Position numbers and translations under genes: made by a program
In this document: piece by piece, positions 63,178 through 64,000 of the stretch
How the letters are laid out: the number at the start of each line of letters is the position of its first letter
How positions within the stretch are numbered: the first letter of the stretch is position 1
Source of the DNA: Pseudomonadota bacterium
GTDB taxonomy: Bacteria > Pseudomonadota > Alphaproteobacteria > Acetobacterales > Acetobacteraceae
Length of the DNA stretch: 64,000 bases
Direction of reading: 5' to 3'
NCBI GenBank assembly: GCA_021801255.1
Contig: JAJYYH010000036.1
Coordinates: 186,001 to 250,000, forward strand
The notes under the pieces: generated by a model
Seen by the model: the letters and a program-made list of their open reading frames with translations, nothing else
What the model was told of the DNA's origin: nothing
Database searches by the model: none

Positions 63178-64000
63178 TCGCCACCCGGTCGATCACGCTC
63201 TCACGGCTCGGATGGTCGAGATTGAGCGTCGGCGGCGCCACGCCGTCACGGATGGCAAGGATCGAGAACACCGCCTCGACCGCGCCCGCCGCGCCGAGCA
63301 GATGCCCGACCGCCGATTTGGTCGAGGACATCGCCAGCCCCTTCGCCGCGACGCCGAACAGCCGCTCGACGGCTTCAAGCTCAAGGTCATCGCCGAGCGG
63401 CGTCGAGGTACCGTGGGCGTTGACGTATTGGATATCCGCGGGATCGAGCCTGCCGTTGCGGAGCGCGCTCCGCATGGCGCGATAGGCGCCCTCATGGCCT
63501 TCCGCCGGGGCGGTGATGTGATGGGCGTCGCCGGAGAGGCCATAGCCCACCACCTCGGCATAGATTTTGGCGCCCCGCTTGCGCGCGTGCTGGTATTCCT
63601 CCAGCACCAGCACGGCCGCGCCCTCGCCCATGACGAAGCCGTCGCGGTCCTTGTCCCAGGGGCGGGAGGCACGGGTCGGGTCGTCGTTGAAGCCGGTCGA
63701 GAGGGCGCGGGCGGCACAGAACCCGGCGATGCCGAGCGGGCAGACCGCAGCCTCGGCACCGCCAGCCAGCATCACATCGGCGTCGCCCCATTGGATGAGC
63801 CGCGCCGCGTCGCCGATCGCATGCACGCCGGTGGCGCAGGCGGTGACGACGGCGTGGTTCGGCCCCTTGAGCCCGTATTTGATCGAGACATGGCCGGAGG
63901 CGAGATTGATCAGGGCCGAGGGGATGAAGAACGGCGACATCCGCCGCGCCTTGCCCTCATGCACCAGCACGGAGCCCTCATAGATGGACTGCAACCCGCC
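63083..64000 (-). CDS. fabF: Beta-ketoacyl-ACP synthase II, N-terminal part cut off by the window edge
   Basis: Condensing enzyme of fatty acid elongation. The visible 305 residues begin GGLQSIYEG and include the catalytic Cys in VTACATGVHAIGDAA, the two active-site His residues in NAHGTSTPLGD and VGHLLGAAGA, the Lys in SSTKSAVGH and the C-terminal SNSFGFGGTNASIVF. About 110 N-terminal residues lie beyond 64000. Followed by mltG, as in many proteobacteria. Confidence 0.95.
   Translation of the reverse strand, partial: GGLQSIYEGSVLVHEGKARRMSPFFIPSALINLASGHVSIKYGLKGPNHAVVTACATGVHAIGDAARLIQWGDADVMLAGGAEAAVCPLGIAGFCAARALSTGFNDDPTRASRPWDKDRDGFVMGEGAAVLVLEEYQHARKRGAKIYAEVVGYGLSGDAHHITAPAEGHEGAYRAMRSALRNGRLDPADIQYVNAHGTSTPLGDDLELEAVERLFGVAAKGLAMSSTKSAVGHLLGAAGAVEAVFSILAIRDGVAPPTLNLDHPSRESVIDRVANVAQERPIRVALSNSFGFGGTNASIVFRAAP

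Overview
The window is GC-rich chromosomal DNA from an alphaproteobacterium, most likely an acetic-acid-bacterium relative (Acetobacteraceae, Rhodospirillales). The evidence is hemE next to ppsR (DUF299), a pyruvate dehydrogenase E1-beta that carries its own lipoyl domain, a COQ9-like protein, and PQQ-linked periplasmic oxidation genes. No plasmid, phage or CRISPR locus was seen. Almost all of the sequence is core or metabolic genes, with a few small accessory islets.

Left part (1-12 kb): hemH and hemE face away from ppsR, and the gap between them (1698-2012) is the position of the replication origin in Caulobacter, Rickettsia and Rhizobiales. A xoxF-xoxG-xoxJ operon follows; its PQQ dehydrogenase carries the Asp-x-Asp pair of lanthanide-dependent enzymes. 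Next come an IlvD/Edd sugar-acid dehydratase, an orphan RelB-like antitoxin beside an unknown gene, oxyR, an MFS exporter and 3-hydroxyisobutyryl-CoA hydrolase.

Middle part (12-38 kb): two small envelope proteins; an odd three-gene operon that looks like a polyamine ABC importer whose ATPase has lost its nucleotide-binding motifs; the pdhA-pdhB-pdhC-lpdA operon; a divergent Nramp-family transporter behind a strong promoter, a paired operator and a 31-codon leader ORF; tyrS, anmK, a phosphohexomutase, galU, malic enzyme, tRNA-Leu(GAG), lipB, a DenD-like dehydrogenase, an acyl-CoA synthetase, a ROK kinase, tusA and a histone-deacetylase-like gene.

Right part (38-64 kb): a six-gene minus-strand operon of acyl-CoA enzymes with two solute-binding proteins of different transporter types; a PQQ-associated ABC cluster (binding protein, beta-propeller, ATPase, permease, secreted protein) with no dehydrogenase beside it; a compositionally mosaic OLD-family nuclease bracketed by AT-rich hairpin repeats; then an SDR, purF, cvpA, pyrF, lutABC, smr, a lipoprotein, a COQ9-like gene, mltG and a truncated fabF.

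A family of ~120 bp multi-hairpin repeats occurs three times (6070, 27500, 29971), with compensatory changes in the stems. The leads I rate highest are the degenerate ABC operon, the OLD nuclease islet, the hemE-ppsR origin candidate, the repeat family, the divergent lanthanide-type dehydrogenase and the Nramp leader/operator region.
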